A stretch of DNA of 49,219 bases from NCBI GenBank assembly GCA_902363455.1, contig CABJAC010000010.1, forward strand, positions 1-49,219. Direction: 5' to 3'. A model generated the notes under the pieces. It searched no databases and was not told the origin of the DNA. It saw only the letters and a list, made by a program, of their open reading frames with translations. Source of the stretch: Caryophanales bacterium. Its GTDB lineage: Bacteria; Bacillota; Bacilli; Exiguobacteriales; Exiguobacteriaceae. Below, piece by piece: positions 8,165 to 16,010 of the stretch (position 1 is the stretch's first letter; each line of letters opens with the position of its first letter). Both the position numbers and the translations under genes were made by a program.

Positions 8165-8526
8165 TTCATCAAGGAATGGTGGTTTCGTTGATCTGGTTTT
8201 ATGCTGTTGCGATTGCGTTGTTAGTGAAACATGTCATGCGTCTTTAAGAACCGAGAGCAAAATCGAGTATGCTGCTCTATATCGGTACGTTGTATCTCGA
8301 ACTCGGCGAAGAGCAAGAAGTGAGTCGGTTTTTCCTAAAAGGATTGACGATTGTTGAATTGATGGAACTTGAATATGCTTCGCAGTTTTTAACTGTTTTG
8401 TAAGTCGTTCAACGTTAAGAGACACCGATGGTTGCAGACTACTGGATTCAAAACTTTACGAATCGGATTGTAGATCATCCGAAGTTTAAGCGGATGATTA
8501 TCGGTCTTGAGCTTCAAAGAGAGTGA
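8161..8526 (+). pseudogene. Degenerate gene with three in-frame stops
   Basis: One frame spans 122 codons from 8161 to the TGA at 8524-8526 but is interrupted by three TAA codons. Between them it reads as good protein: IWFYAVAIALLVKHVMRL, then SMLLYIGTLYLELGEEQEVS followed by RFFLKGL, then ADYWIQNFTNRIVDHPKFKR and a short tail. The helical, TPR-like look of the middle block recalls immunity proteins with helical repeats, but I cannot name a family. It is most likely a dead immunity gene, partly merged with the WGR-like stub just upstream. Confidence 0.55.
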
Positions 8527-8670
8527 AATAACAAAAGGGAGCGTCATGTACGCTATCCAACAATTGTTGAACTGTTAGAAACAGACTAAGCATAAGAAAC
8601 TGGCTTACAGAAGAAGAAGAGCGATATCCTGATGATCAAAGCCTATAATGAACTGGAGGAATACCAATCA

Positions 8671-9246
8671 ATGGATTATGAAATGCTTCATCATAAATTT
8701 AAAAACCGCCGTCAACGGCTTGTTTTCAGCAAAGAAATCGTGGTCGAACGATTGGCGCGACGATACCAAGCTGTTGAAATCGACAAGGGTAAAATCACGG
8801 ATTTAATCAATGATGATCAACTTGTGTATGATTACATTTTTTGTTGCTTAAAAATCGATGATCCGCGTTTGCTTCAAAAAATATTTACGTCACAAGAACA
8901 AGCGGATTTTCAATGGGAAATTAACGATAATCTCCACAGAAATCGAACGTATCCTTTTAAAGACGAGAAAGAGACAGCCTACGTTCAACTGATTTTGGAT
9001 GAGATGGAAGGACGACGGATTGATGTCGTCTTGGAAAGTTTGGACGGGGAACACGTCACCGGATTTTTAGTCAGAAATCAATCGGAAGAAGTCGGTTCGT
9101 ATATATGGTCTCTGACAGGAGGCGCACATTTCGCAAATGAGAAAGCGAAAAAGATGATCATTCAGGCACGACAACTAACCGACGAAGAATATCAATCTTC
9201 TTATCTGGATTATTTGGAAGAGTTACAACGTTGGAACTTAGTCTAA
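8671..9246 (+). CDS. Hypothetical protein, immunity-array member
   Basis: This 191-residue soluble protein is started here at the ATG at 8671, which has GGAGGAA nine bases upstream. The frame is open back to an ATG at 8632 with no ribosome site. The N-terminal half is basic and helical (FKNRRQRLVFSKEIVVERLA). The centre carries the segment RRIDVVLESLDGEHVTGFLV, and the C-terminal end is helical (LTDEEYQSSYLDYLEELQRW). Family not recognised. It is followed after 57 bp by the DUF6440 gene on the same strand. Immunity role inferred from setting only. Confidence 0.6.
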   Translation: MDYEMLHHKFKNRRQRLVFSKEIVVERLARRYQAVEIDKGKITDLINDDQLVYDYIFCCLKIDDPRLLQKIFTSQEQADFQWEINDNLHRNRTYPFKDEKETAYVQLILDEMEGRRIDVVLESLDGEHVTGFLVRNQSEEVGSYIWSLTGGAHFANEKAKKMIIQARQLTDEEYQSSYLDYLEELQRWNLV

Positions 9247-9303
9247 AATGAAGAGCTTGAACCACTTTGTCAGTCAAAGATTAAGAAAGGGGATTATCAA
9301 AAA

Positions 9304-9480
9304 ATGAAGAAACGGTTTGTCGTGAAATCCAAACAACACCTTAGTGGAGGAATCATCAAAATCATCGTCGATACAGAGACCGGTGTGAACTATGTAATGA
9401 CAAGTGGTCTTGGACTCAGTGGAATGACCCCCTTATTGGATCAAGAAGGCAACGTTGTAATCGACAGAGCGAAAAACTGA
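9304..9480 (+). CDS. DUF6440-family small protein
   Basis: This 58-residue protein has an AAGAAAGGGG ribosome site. The whole length fits the DUF6440 pattern: a basic start (MKKRFVVKSKQ), a SGGIIKIIVDTETGVNYV strand pair, a glycine-rich turn, then MTPLLDQEGNVVID at the end. Family members are about 55-75 residues, so it is full length. They are cytosolic proteins of unknown function, common in Bacillota and often seen in toxin-immunity gene arrays. It is the last recognisable gene of the array. Confidence 0.8.
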   Translation: MKKRFVVKSKQHLSGGIIKIIVDTETGVNYVMTSGLGLSGMTPLLDQEGNVVIDRAKN

Positions 9481-10032
9481 TATACTCTCAAATAACAATT
9501 TAGGCTCGAAATGCACAGACGACATCATCGAAGCGTACGGCTTCCAAACAAAGCGTCTTGGGCTGGTTCGTAAAGTTCCATAGTCCAGTTGCGAATAAGA
9601 AAGAGCACCACTAACTGTTTCTCTGATCAAGGATGATGAAAAGTTATGATGCTTGAAACAGATGATTCCTGTGTTAAAAAGGGGATCATTTTTCGTGCTA
9701 CATTGGAATTGATTTGTACACAAAATCACCTGATATAAAGCCTTTTGTAAGTCAATTTCTTACGGGACAGTTTTCTGATTTGTTTCTTCTTTTTCTTAAT
9801 GATGCAATCGATTGCATCCCTATTCTTCTTACGCCTCATAATCAACGAATCATATTTCTTGCAAAAAACTAGTTTTTATTTCTTGGGTTTTATGTAAAAA
9901 TAGAGAACAACAAACTGAAAGAATTTTTAGAAAAATGAACGGACAGCCTGTTCGCTTTTTCGGGATAGGAGAGAAAATCGTCATTTTTCAAATTCTAAAT
10001 AACTTATTCGTTTTAAGCCTGGAGGGGAAAGT
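9481..10032. other. Intergenic region with palindrome and a possible gene tail
   Basis: This 552-bp stretch has no intact gene. On the minus strand, a frame ending at the TAA at 9500-9502 reads TNQPKTLCLEAVRFDDVVCA, which resembles one repeat of DUF4116-type proteins, so it may be a gene tail; this is weak. The right half is AT-rich and must hold the sstT promoter. An 18-bp perfect palindrome lies at 9801-9818. Confidence 0.4.
9801..9818. promoter_or_regulatory. 18-bp perfect palindrome upstream of sstT
   Basis: GATGCAATCGATTGCATC is its own reverse complement. It lies about 215 bp upstream of the sstT start in an AT-rich region, with no T-run after it that would make it a terminator. It could be an operator for a dimeric repressor; no regulator is recognised. 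Confidence 0.4.
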
Positions 10033-11304
10033 ATGAAAGTGTTGAAGATGTGGAACCAAATCAGTTTAGTGAAACAAATCGCAATCGGCTTGATTGTTGG
10101 GATTCTTTTAGCCGTAACGATTCCTGAAGCGGCAAAATCCTTGACCATCTTCGGGACACTGTTTGTTTCTGCGTTGAAGGCAGTCGCGCCAATTTTAGTA
10201 TTTTTCCTGGTCATGGCAGCGATTGTACAGCATAAAAAGGGACAGCAGACGAACATGAAGTCCATTGTCTTCTTGTATCTCCTGGGTACGTTCTTAGCCG
10301 GAACCATTGCTGTCGTCATCAGCTTCCTTTTCCCGGTCACGATCACGCTGACTGAGAGTACAGAGAAATTGGCTGCTCCAGATGATGCGATTGAAGTCAT
10401 TCGGACACTCGTCTTGAATATGGTGGACAATCCTGTTAATGCCTTAGTCAATGCCAATTACATCGGTATTTTGACATGGGCCATCGTATTAGGATTTGCA
10501 CTAAAAAATTCGTCGGATACGACGAAGTCCTTCATCTCAAATTTCTCAGATGCGCTCGCGAAAATGGTCGGATGGATCATTAAACTCGCTCCACTCGGTA
10601 TCATGGGGATTGTCATTGGTTCGGTGACGGAAAATGGACTCAAATCCTTACTCGAGTACGGTAATGTATTATTGGTTTTGATCGGCACGATGCTCATTGT
10701 TGCACTTATCGTTAATCCACTCATCGTGTTCATCAACGTCCGTCAAAATCCGTATCCGCTTGTCTTCAAGTGTCTCCGGGACAGTGGAATTACAGCATTT
10801 TTCACGCGCAGCTCGGCTGCTAACATTCCCGTCAATATGGAATTGTGTAAAAAGCTTGGTCTGCATAAAGAAACATACGGGATTTCGATTCCGCTTGGTG
10901 CAACGATCAACATGGCAGGAGCCGCGATTACGATTTCCGTCTTAACGCTTGCCGCGGTAAACACGCTTGAGATTCCGGTCGATCTTCCGACGGCCATCAT
11001 CTTAAGTGTTTTGGCTGCTGTGTGTGCCTGCGGTGCTTCTGGTGTTCCGGGCGGATCGCTCCTCTTGATTCCGCTCGCCTGCAGTCTGTTTGGTATTCCG
11101 AATGAGATTGCGATGCAGGTCGTAGCTGTCGGACTCATCATCAGCGTGTTACAAGATTCATTTGAAACTGCCCTGAACTCTTCGACGGATGTTCTGTTTA
11201 CAGCGACAGCTGAATACAGAAAACGTTTAAAAGAAGGGGAGCAACTGTCAATCAATCAACCAGTCATGGTTGAAGAACCGGCTGACAAAATTGTGAACGG
11301 CTGA
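10033..11304 (+). CDS. sstT: Serine/threonine:sodium symporter SstT
   Basis: This 423-residue polytopic membrane protein belongs to the dicarboxylate/amino acid:cation symporter family and takes up serine and threonine with sodium. SstT-specific marks are the N-terminus [17 protein letters not shown], the block [20 protein letters not shown], and [17 protein letters not shown], which belongs to the substrate and sodium site. [12 protein letters not shown] follows in the second hairpin region. Length is close to the usual 400-415. Start chosen by the GGAGGGG ribosome site. The gene is alone, with a strong terminator just downstream. The substrate is taken from the family; I see nothing to contradict it. 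Confidence 0.92.
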   Translation: MKVLKMWNQISLVKQIAIGLIVGILLAVTIPEAAKSLTIFGTLFVSALKAVAPILVFFLVMAAIVQHKKGQQTNMKSIVFLYLLGTFLAGTIAVVISFLFPVTITLTESTEKLAAPDDAIEVIRTLVLNMVDNPVNALVNANYIGILTWAIVLGFALKNSSDTTKSFISNFSDALAKMVGWIIKLAPLGIMGIVIGSVTENGLKSLLEYGNVLLVLIGTMLIVALIVNPLIVFINVRQNPYPLVFKCLRDSGITAFFTRSSAANIPVNMELCKKLGLHKETYGISIPLGATINMAGAAITISVLTLAAVNTLEIPVDLPTAIILSVLAAVCACGASGVPGGSLLLIPLACSLFGIPNEIAMQVVAVGLIISVLQDSFETALNSSTDVLFTATAEYRKRLKEGEQLSINQPVMVEEPADKIVNG

Positions 11305-11334
11305 TTTGTACTTCAAGAATGCTGCTCACGTTAA

Positions 11335-11384
11335 AAAAGGTTAAAGGCATCCATGATGATCGGATGTGCTTTAACCTTTTTTGT
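11335..11384 (+). terminator. Terminator after sstT
   Basis: AAAGGTTAAAG pairs with CTTTAACCTTT around a CATCC...GGATG inner stem, followed by a T-run. It closes the sstT transcript. Confidence 0.85.
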
Positions 11385-11399
11385 GGTGATGGACTTCAT

Positions 11400-11441
11400 C
11401 AAAAACAGGGAGCGGATCAAATGATCCACTCCCTGCTTACT
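11400..11441 (-). terminator. Terminator after the TerC-family gene
   Basis: Read on the minus strand, CAGGGAGTGGATCA pairs with TGATCCGCTCCCTG and is followed by TTTTT. It ends the TerC-family transcript, about 12 bp after its stop. Confidence 0.85.
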
Positions 11442-11452
11442 GTTATACGAAT

Positions 11453-12358
11453 TTACTTACCGGGCTTCGTCTTATAGAAGCTGTAGAAGACGCTGATCAA
11501 GATGACGAGGACGATTGTTCCGAGTGACATCCAGATTGGCATTTTGTAGACATCACCGAGAATCATCTTCGCCCCGATGAAGACGAGCATGAAGCTGAGA
11601 CCGTGTTTCAAGTAGTAGAAGCGATCAATCAGGTTCGCAAGGACGAAGTAGAGACTGCGGAGTCCAAGGATTGCCATGATGTTCGCATAGAAGATGATGA
11701 ACGGATCACGCGAGTACGCGAAGCTTGCGGCGACCGAGTCGACGGCGAAGACGATATCCGAGATTTCGATGAAGATCAGTGCGATTAGTAACGGTGTGAA
11801 GAACAACTTACCGTTAATCCGCTGCGTAAACTTACCAGACGAGATGTCTTGTGTGATCGGCAATCGTTTTTCCAACCAACGGACTGTTTTGTTCTCTTCA
11901 AGCGATGTTTCCTGCCCGATGTTCTTAAACATCATGTAACCGGTGTAGACGAGGAAAGCACCGAAGATGTAGTACACCCAAGCGAAGTTATCAAGAAGCG
12001 AAACCCCTGCGACGATGAAGATGACGCGGAAGAAGATCGCACCGAGGATTCCCCAGAACAAGACTTTGTGCTGATACTTTAACGGAATCGCAAAGTAAGC
12101 AAAGACAAGTGAGAAGACGAATACGTTATCAATCGCGAGTGCCTTTTCGATGAAATAAACGCTCGTGTATTCAATTGCAGCGTCGCTGCCTTGCGCATAG
12201 AATAACCAACCGCCAAAGGCGACGGCGAGTCCGATCCAGACGAACGTCCAGGTCCAAGCTTCTCGAAGCGAGACCTCATGGGCTTTCCTGTGAAATACGC
12301 CAAGGTCCAGTGCGAGCATGATGAAGACGATGGCTAAAAATACAATCAATAGTGTCAA
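11453..12358 (-). CDS. TerC/Alx-family integral membrane protein
   Basis: This 301-residue membrane protein with about nine hydrophobic segments fits the TerC family. Marks are the N-terminal LALDLGVFHRKAHEVSLREA, the ALAIDNVFVFSLVFAYF helix with its conserved acidic residue, and EISDIVFAVDSVAASFAYSR. Family members are metal (often manganese) exporters linked to tellurite resistance and to metalation of secreted enzymes. The start is a TTG at 12358 with GGAGGA eight bases upstream. It is monocistronic and closed by its own terminator. The upstream 157 bp are too short and show no sign of the manganese riboswitch often found before this family. Ion specificity is not readable from sequence. 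Confidence 0.88.
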   Translation of the reverse strand: MTLLIVFLAIVFIMLALDLGVFHRKAHEVSLREAWTWTFVWIGLAVAFGGWLFYAQGSDAAIEYTSVYFIEKALAIDNVFVFSLVFAYFAIPLKYQHKVLFWGILGAIFFRVIFIVAGVSLLDNFAWVYYIFGAFLVYTGYMMFKNIGQETSLEENKTVRWLEKRLPITQDISSGKFTQRINGKLFFTPLLIALIFIEISDIVFAVDSVAASFAYSRDPFIIFYANIMAILGLRSLYFVLANLIDRFYYLKHGLSFMLVFIGAKMILGDVYKMPIWMSLGTIVLVILISVFYSFYKTKPGK

Positions 12359-12515
12359 CAGCGCTTCCTCCTTTTAAGTGGTGTTCTGTTTATATTTTGA
12401 TTATAAGTTCATAAGAACTCAAAGTAAAGCGTTAAGTGTGCTGTTTTTTTAGAAATAACACATTTACCACATTTTCACTTTATAATTCAATGTAGTACGA
12501 GAAGGAGTTGATTAG

Positions 12516-13262
12516 ATGAAACAACAGAGTGCGATCAACAAAACTGCTTGGGAATACCGGGCCTATGAATTTTGGAATCAGCGTGACGGGGCGCCGTCTG
12601 ACAAGGCAAAAGAAATCACGGCCGACCCGAAAGCAAGTCTTAAGAAACATCAGGACTATTTTCAGGAAGTGACCGGCAAACGGATTGCCAACCTGTGCGG
12701 ATCAAACGGTCGCAAGGCGGTTCCACTTGCACTGCTGGGTGCGGACGTCACGGTCTTCGACATCTCGGAAGCCAACCGGCGCTATGCCCTCGAGCTTGCC
12801 GCCTGTGCCGGAACAGAAATTGAGTACATCGTCGGTGATATCTATGAGATTGATGTGAATACGTATCAGCACCAGTTCGATGTCTTGTATCTTGAAGGAG
12901 GGATTCTTCATTATTTTCATGACCTCGAGGCATTCACGGCGATTTTGTTTACGCTGCTCAAGCCGGGTGGAAAACTGATTTTGAGCGACTATCATCCGAT
13001 CAAACATTGTATCAACGAGGAGTTGCACTACATCCCGCGTTATTTTGATCAGGATACATATGAAGAGAACATTGCGTACCAATCCCATTTTGATCCGGCT
13101 GAACAAGCGGATTTTCCAAAAGTGATGTTGCGGCACTATACGATGAGTGAGATCGTGAACACCGTCATCAGCAGCGGCTTCACGCTCGCACAACTGGACG
13201 AACATCAGGGGTGGAACGGCGAAAACATCCCGTGGGAATTCACGATTGTCGCGACAAGATAA
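12516..13262 (+). CDS. Class I SAM-dependent methyltransferase
   Basis: This 248-residue soluble protein has a Rossmann-type methyltransferase fold. Motif I is ANLCGSNGRKAVPLALLGAD, with the second strand VTVFDIS carrying the acidic residue that binds the ribose. EYIVGDIYEID follows as the post-II acidic motif, and FDVLYLEGGILHYF with LLKPGGKLILSDYHPI as motifs IV and V. The N-terminal 45 residues are a cap. The substrate is not evident; this branch resembles small-molecule methyltransferases. Ribosome site GAAGGAG. The gene ends at a terminator shared with convergent sequence. The fold is certain; the substrate is unknown. Confidence 0.85.
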   Translation: MKQQSAINKTAWEYRAYEFWNQRDGAPSDKAKEITADPKASLKKHQDYFQEVTGKRIANLCGSNGRKAVPLALLGADVTVFDISEANRRYALELAACAGTEIEYIVGDIYEIDVNTYQHQFDVLYLEGGILHYFHDLEAFTAILFTLLKPGGKLILSDYHPIKHCINEELHYIPRYFDQDTYEENIAYQSHFDPAEQADFPKVMLRHYTMSEIVNTVISSGFTLAQLDEHQGWNGENIPWEFTIVATR

Positions 13263-13300
13263 AACCCAGCCTCCGCTTACGGATGCTGGGTTTGTTTTTC
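13262..13300 (+). terminator. Terminator after the methyltransferase gene
   Basis: AAACCCAGC pairs with GCTGGGTTT around TCCGCTTACGGA, with GTTTTT following on the plus strand. It overlaps the end of the HxlR fragment on the other strand and may work in both directions. Confidence 0.8.
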
Positions 13301-13396
13301 GATGGCGTGAAAGATCGGCTGCAAACTCTCACCAATTGGTGTCAGGCGATAGATGGCTGCCGGTCGTTCGACAACTCCGCGTAAATCAGACGTCAT
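13277..13396 (-). pseudogene. C-terminal fragment of an HxlR-type regulator
   Basis: On the minus strand, immediately after the MFS gene's stop, a 39-codon frame reads DLRGVVERPAAIYRLTPIGE then SLQPIFHAIEKQ before a stop at 13277. The pattern (VERP.....Y.LT..G.SL.P.......) is the wing and C-terminal helix of an HxlR or similar winged-helix regulator. The DNA-recognition part is missing. The fragment overlaps the end of the MFS gene region by position only, so it looks like a leftover of a regulator gene deleted when the MFS gene moved in. It could also be a tiny expressed protein, which I think unlikely. Confidence 0.6.
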
Positions 13397-13397
13397 A

Positions 13398-14600
13398 TCA
13401 TAGGCGTTCGAGACGACGGGAGACCGCAGTCAAAATGACGGCCAGAATGACCATGATGCCACCGACCCACGGCGTGTGGACGAGTCCGATTGTGTCGGCG
13501 ACGAGTCCGCCGATCGTTGCACCAAGTGCGATCCCGATGTTAAAGGCGGAGATGTTTAACGCGGACGCGACATCAACGGCAGCCGGGACATATTTTTCCG
13601 CCAACTGGACGATATAAAGCTGGAGTCCCGGAACATTCATGAAGGCGAGCAGCCCCATCAAGATGATCCCGATGATCCCGGCAACTTTAAACGGAATCAT
13701 GAACGACAAGGCAATCATGACGATGGCGTGGAGAATGAACATATAAAACAACGCTTTGATCGGGTTACCGTTGGCGAGTTTTCCGCCGACTGCGTTGCCG
13801 ATCGCGACGGCAATGCCGTATACGAGCAGGATGATGCTGATCAGGCTTGGGCTGATTTTCGTGACGTCCTGCATGATCGGCGTCAAGTAGGTGAAGGCAA
13901 CGAATGTTCCGCCGTAACCCAGTGCCGTAATCAGGAAACCGAGCATCAAGCGTCCGTTCGTCAACAGTTTAAACATGTCGGAAAACTTCGCCGGTGGAGA
14001 TTGTTTCAAGTCTTTTGGAATCAAGAAGAAACTGGCGATGATTGAGACAAGACCTAATGCGGCAACGGCGAAGAACGTCGCGCGCCAGCCGAATGCTTGA
14101 CCGATGAACGTACCGAGCGGGACACCCGTGACGGTTGCGACCGTCAGTCCGGTGAACATCAAGGCGATGGCACTGGCTTTTTTATCCGCCGGTACGAGCT
14201 GAACGGCGATTGTTGCGCCGATCGAGAAGAAGACACCATGTGAGAAGGCGGTGATAAAGCGGGCGACAATCAACAGTTCAAAACTCGGAGCGACGGCAGA
14301 GACGAGATTACCGGCGATAAAGACGACCATCAACGCCATGAGCAACGTTTTCCGGTTCATCCGGTTCGTCAAAGCAGTCAAAATCGGAGCCCCGACAGCG
14401 ACACCGATGGCATAACCGGAGATGATCAGACCGGCCAGGGTGATACCGATGTTTAAGTCGCCGGCGATGGCTGCGAGTAAGCCGACTGGGACAAATTCCG
14501 TTGTTCCGATTCCGAAGGCGCTAATAGCAAGTGCGATCAGGGCGAGGCGACCGTTTTGCGGCACCTGCTCCTGTTCGGCACGCGGGTTTAATTGATTCAT
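13398..14600 (-). CDS. MFS drug/sugar efflux transporter (AraJ/YdhP-like)
   Basis: This 400-residue, 12-helix major facilitator follows the DHA1 pattern of AraJ, YdhP and NepI-like exporters. IGTTEFVPVGLLAAIAGDLN lies in helix 1, with the loop 2-3 motif TNRMNRKTLL, RFITAFSHGVFFSIGATIA in helix 4, and TGVPLGTFIGQAFGWRATFF, which is the antiporter motif C region. Start chosen at 14600, behind AGGAGG, not at the longer frame reaching 14678. It is divergent from an HxlR regulator with two matching operator-like repeats between them, so that regulator probably controls it. Substrate unknown; family members export drugs, arabinose or purine ribonucleosides. Confidence 0.85.
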   Translation of the reverse strand: MNQLNPRAEQEQVPQNGRLALIALAISAFGIGTTEFVPVGLLAAIAGDLNIGITLAGLIISGYAIGVAVGAPILTALTNRMNRKTLLMALMVVFIAGNLVSAVAPSFELLIVARFITAFSHGVFFSIGATIAVQLVPADKKASAIALMFTGLTVATVTGVPLGTFIGQAFGWRATFFAVAALGLVSIIASFFLIPKDLKQSPPAKFSDMFKLLTNGRLMLGFLITALGYGGTFVAFTYLTPIMQDVTKISPSLISIILLVYGIAVAIGNAVGGKLANGNPIKALFYMFILHAIVMIALSFMIPFKVAGIIGIILMGLLAFMNVPGLQLYIVQLAEKYVPAAVDVASALNISAFNIGIALGATIGGLVADTIGLVHTPWVGGIMVILAVILTAVSRRLERL

Positions 14601-14737
14601 GATGATTCCTCCTAAAGTGAGATGGATGATGAAAGTAAATAACGGAAGTCTTCCCAAACGACCGGGCCCGGTGCGCATTGAATGATGAAGGAACGTTTCT
14701 GCGTGATCCCATCATAGAGCGGGAAAAATATTTGCGG

Positions 14738-14777
14738 AAGTACGTACTTTTAAGTGCCATAGGCACTAAAAAGTACC
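14738..14777. promoter_or_regulatory. 40-bp operator-like repeat, copy 1
   Basis: It starts AAGTACGTAC and contains AAGTGCCATAGGCACT, an interrupted palindrome flanked by AAGTAC and AAAAAGTACC. A near copy lies at 14865-14904. Both sit between the divergent MFS and HxlR genes, and copy 1 is closer to the MFS start. Confidence 0.7.
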
Positions 14778-14864
14778 TTACCTCCGTCAATTGAAGCAAT
14801 GGACGAAGGTGACTTGTACTTTCCGCTGACAGTTGTTATCATAAACCCATCAAATTCACTTGAG

Positions 14865-14904
14865 AAGTACGCACCTTCAAGTGCGATAGGCACTAAAAAG
14901 TACC
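14865..14904. promoter_or_regulatory. 40-bp operator-like repeat, copy 2
   Basis: It starts AAGTACGCAC and contains AAGTGCGATAGGCACT, then AAAAAGTACC, matching copy 1 at most positions with identical spacing. It ends 39 bp before the HxlR start, where autoregulation is expected. HxlR proteins bind such short palindromes as dimers. Confidence 0.7.
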
Positions 14905-14943
14905 TGTCCCGCTGTACTTCAAGAATCGAAAGGACGAATCAGC

Positions 14944-15273
14944 ATGGCCTACAATATTCCGGTCGAAGCGACCCTGCAAGTCATCGGAGGCAAATGGAAA
15001 GTCGTCATCATGTGTCATCTCATCAAAGGCGAACGCCGGACGAGTGAGTTGAAGAAGCTGATGCCGAACATCACGCAAAAAATGTTGACGCAACAACTGC
15101 GCGAGCTCGAACAGGACGGTGTCATCATCCGGACCGTCTACGAACAGGTGCCGCCGAAAGTCATCTATTCCTTATCCGAATACGGTTGGTCGTTGCGCCC
15201 GATCTTAGACGCGATGTGCGCCTGGGGCGAAGGACACATCGATTTGACGGGCGAGGAAGTCGTGTCTTCTTGA
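14944..15273 (+). CDS. HxlR-family transcriptional regulator
   Basis: This 109-residue winged-helix protein has the family's full pattern: ATLQVIGGKWKVVIMCHL, RRTSELKKLMPNITQKMLTQ as the recognition helix region, and LRELEQDGVIIRTVYEQVPP with VIYSLSEYG as the wing. LRPILDAMCAWGE is the dimer helix. It is divergent from the MFS exporter and two 40-bp repeats lie between them, so it most likely represses the exporter and itself. The N-terminal cysteine that serves redox sensing in YodB-like members is absent; cysteines occur at about residues 24 and 93. The inducer is unknown. Its own terminator follows. Confidence 0.88.
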   Translation: MAYNIPVEATLQVIGGKWKVVIMCHLIKGERRTSELKKLMPNITQKMLTQQLRELEQDGVIIRTVYEQVPPKVIYSLSEYGWSLRPILDAMCAWGEGHIDLTGEEVVSS

Positions 15274-15290
15274 ATCAACTAAAAAAAGAA

Positions 15291-15325
15291 AAAAGACCTC
15301 ACATTTGGATGAGGTCTTTTTCTAT
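15291..15325 (+). terminator. Terminator after the HxlR gene
   Basis: AAAAGACCTCA pairs with TGAGGTCTTTT around a short loop and ends in TTTTTC. The A-rich bases before it would serve as a T-run for minus-strand transcripts too. Confidence 0.85.
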
Positions 15326-15354
15326 CGGAATGACGGACAGTGCAATGGTCCGTA

Positions 15355-15648
15355 CTATTTGTCATGTTTTGATTGTTTCCCTTCAAGTCCGATGAAAGTG
15401 ATGAACAGTCCGACGGTGATGGCAAATGCGAGCATCGCATTTTGGTACCATCCTCTCGGGAAAAAATCGACGAGGAACAACAACAGGAACAAGGAGGAGA
15501 CAATCAGCCGTGCGTCCCGTGTTTGAGGACGGAGCGATTTCCAGTGGATCAACAGCAATAAGAAGGCTAAAGGAGCAACAATATAGGAAATCACAAAAAA
15601 CGGAAAGCGTCGTAAGTAAAACGGTAACGTTTCAACAGGATCGCTCAT
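15355..15648 (-). CDS. Small membrane protein (about three helices)
   Basis: This 97-residue protein has three hydrophobic segments: VISYIVAPLAFLLLLIHW, LIVSSLFLLLFLVDFF and AMLAFAITVGLFITFIGL. A basic C-terminus reads GKQSKHDK. No family recognised. The ribosome site AAAGGAG precedes the ATG at 15648, and the gene lies only 15 bp after the 15664-15918 gene on the same strand, so the two form an operon. Function unknown. Confidence 0.7.
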   Translation of the reverse strand: MSDPVETLPFYLRRFPFFVISYIVAPLAFLLLLIHWKSLRPQTRDARLIVSSLFLLLFLVDFFPRGWYQNAMLAFAITVGLFITFIGLEGKQSKHDK

Positions 15649-15663
15649 GATGTTCTCCTTTCC

Positions 15664-15918
15664 TTACGCATGGAGTTCAACGATCTCTACCCATACTTGA
15701 TAATAGGTGAGATCTTCAAATGGTATTTCTGCCGTTTGAACCCGGAATTCCGGCACATGTGCCAAATAAAAGGTCAGGGCACAGGCAATCTTATGGTCTG
15801 GTGTACAGTACCCGTTAATCGTACGACCGTAGATTTCGTTTGCGAGTGCATCCGCCCAGACGTCTGCCTCACGAAAGGTCTCAAATACGATGGTTTCTTC
15901 TTTCCAACGGATCGGCAT
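15664..15918 (-). CDS. Hypothetical 84-residue protein
   Basis: This small soluble protein has an AAAAGGAG ribosome site before the ATG at 15918. It contains aromatic and acidic residues (IVFETFREADVWADALANEI, then EDLTYYQVWVEIVEL at the end) and looks like a compact alpha/beta protein. No family recognised. It is first in a two-gene unit with the membrane protein at 15355-15648. Function unknown. Confidence 0.6.
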   Translation of the reverse strand: MPIRWKEETIVFETFREADVWADALANEIYGRTINGYCTPDHKIACALTFYLAHVPEFRVQTAEIPFEDLTYYQVWVEIVELHA

Positions 15919-15970
15919 GCTCGAACCACTCCTTTTATCCTGTTTTCCCCATATCCATCATAACAAAAAA

Positions 15971-16007
15971 CGGACGGATGCTCCTGTCAGATGGGCATCC
16001 GTCCATT
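15971..16007 (-). terminator. Terminator after the LysE-family gene
   Basis: On the minus strand GGACGGATGC pairs with GCATCCGTCC, followed by GTTTTTT. It lies just beyond the LysE-family stop. Confidence 0.85.
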
Positions 16008-16010
16008 TAA

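Noticed and set aside
12359..12515. Manganese (yybP-ykoY) riboswitch before the TerC-family gene.
   Set aside because: The space to the divergent gene is short and no conserved loop motifs could be found.
13301..14520. Several long open frames antisense to the MFS gene and to other GC-richer genes.
   Set aside because: They lack ribosome sites, lie opposite well-supported genes and encode low-complexity basic peptides.
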